NCBI GenBank assembly: GCA_027306715.1
Contig: DAHUZG010000249.1
Coordinates: 1 to 5,480, forward strand
Direction: 5' to 3'
Source: Acidimicrobiaceae bacterium
GTDB taxonomy: Bacteria; Actinomycetota; Acidimicrobiia; Acidimicrobiales; Bog-793
Length of the DNA stretch: 5,480 nucleotides
Program-made: the position numbers and the translations under genes
Shown: positions 5,229 through 5,480 of the stretch, in pieces
Layout of the letters: each line of letters begins with the position of its first letter
Numbering within the stretch: position 1 is the stretch's first letter
Notes under the pieces: model-generated
What the model was told of the DNA's origin: nothing
Databases searched by the model: none
Seen by the model: the letters and a program-made list of their open reading frames with translations, nothing else

Positions 5229-5454
5229 CCCGCGCCCTCGACGCCGGCTCCCACCCTCGACGCTTGCTCGCGCGTGAGAAAGACTCGATGAGGCACAACA
5301 GCTCGTCGCGCAGCGTGATGCTTCCCGCGAGCGCGTGCGCCGTCACCGGCACATAGCCGCCCGGCGCGGCCGCTACCCTTCCGCCGGTGTCGTACACAAA
5401 CTCGTCTCGGTCGCCCGACGGCGCCGGCGCCGGCCTGATCACCCCTGCCGGCAC
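5215..5454 (-). CDS. questionable small ORF, competes with the plus-strand start at 5387
   Basis: A 79-residue frame runs from GTG 5454 and overlaps the end of mrp by 14 bases. Its middle part (DRDEFVYDTGG ... ITLRDELLCLIESFSRASKR) has a fairly balanced composition and one amphipathic helix-like stretch, and about 80% of third positions are G or C. I recognise no family. There is no good ribosome site or -10 ahead of GTG 5454, and it clashes with the plus-strand reading that has a promoter. It may be a chance open frame. Confidence 0.2.
   Translation of the reverse strand: MPAGVIRPAPAPSGDRDEFVYDTGGRVAAAPGGYVPVTAHALAGSITLRDELLCLIESFSRASKRRGWEPASRARVRRR
5235..5263. repeat. 10-base direct repeat after mrp
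   Basis: CCCTCGACGC occurs at 5235-5244 and again at 5254-5263, 19 bases apart start to start, just past the mrp stop. A weak interrupted stem follows (CTTGCTC at 5263-5269 with GAGAAAG at 5276-5282), which might be a poor terminator. No function is evident. Confidence 0.4.
5374..5379 (+). promoter_or_regulatory. -10 element for a leaderless plus-strand gene
   Basis: TACCCT (TAnnnT) lies 7 bases before GTG 5387, the same spacing pattern seen ahead of marR and the SufR-like gene. No clear -35 is visible. It is the main reason to believe a gene begins at 5387. Confidence 0.35.
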
Positions 5455-5480
5455 CTTGCCTGCGGGCGCGCCGCCTGCGG
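5387..5480 (+). CDS. possible start of a plus-strand gene, truncated by the window end
   Basis: From GTG 5387 the frame stays open for 31 codons to the window edge. The visible N-terminus begins MSYTNSSRSPDGAGAG and continues Gly/Ala/Pro-rich with no signal peptide or membrane segment. A TAnnnT hexamer 7 bases upstream fits leaderless expression. It follows mrp after a 158-base spacer, far enough to have its own promoter. The product is not recognisable from so short a stretch, and the opposite-strand ORF at 5215-5454 is the rival reading. Confidence 0.4.
   Translation, partial: MSYTNSSRSPDGAGAGLITPAGTLPAGAPPA

Overview
The window is very GC-rich. Its reading frames have mostly G or C at third codon positions, GTG starts are common, and several starts look leaderless (a TAnnnT hexamer 6-8 bases before the start codon). 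With a CcmI-like TPR protein, a MarR/MFS pair and an Mrp protein without the CxxC motif, this points to an actinobacterium, possibly Acidimicrobiia. The class is inference from style, not a database result.

Layout, left to right. (1) Bases 1-675, plus strand: the 3' part of a membrane-anchored TPR protein resembling the C-terminal half of cytochrome c biogenesis factor CcmI/CycH. (2) Bases 682-1278, minus strand: a MarR-family repressor, converging on the TPR gene with a 6-base gap. (3) About 1429-2943, plus strand: a 14-helix DHA2 (EmrB/QacA-type) drug exporter of the major facilitator superfamily, divergent from marR. The shared control region holds a long imperfect inverted repeat that is probably the MarR operator. 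(4) Bases 2944-3108: a short non-coding stretch between convergent genes with a terminator-like hairpin and an alternating CG tract containing an 11-base tandem repeat. (5) Bases 3109-3978, minus strand: a SufR-like winged-helix regulator with four C-terminal cysteines suited to holding an Fe-S cluster. (6) Bases 4032-5228, plus strand: Mrp/ApbC, a P-loop ATPase Fe-S carrier with an N-terminal DUF59 domain, divergent from the regulator. (7) Bases 5229-5480: a short spacer, then probably the start of a further plus-strand gene that runs off the window. A competing minus-strand ORF covers part of the same bases.

Two regulator/target pairs make up most of the window: marR with its exporter, and the SufR-like gene with mrp. 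In both, divergent promoters share a small region with strong dyad symmetry. The second pair is the more interesting one. A presumed Fe-S-sensing repressor faces an Fe-S cluster carrier across 53 bases containing three nested inverted-repeat blocks, and both GTG start codons lie in mirrored copies of GTCACGTG. This suggests a self-contained Fe-S homeostasis module outside a suf operon. No transposon, CRISPR array, tRNA or rRNA was seen, and no gap between genes exceeds about 170 bases.
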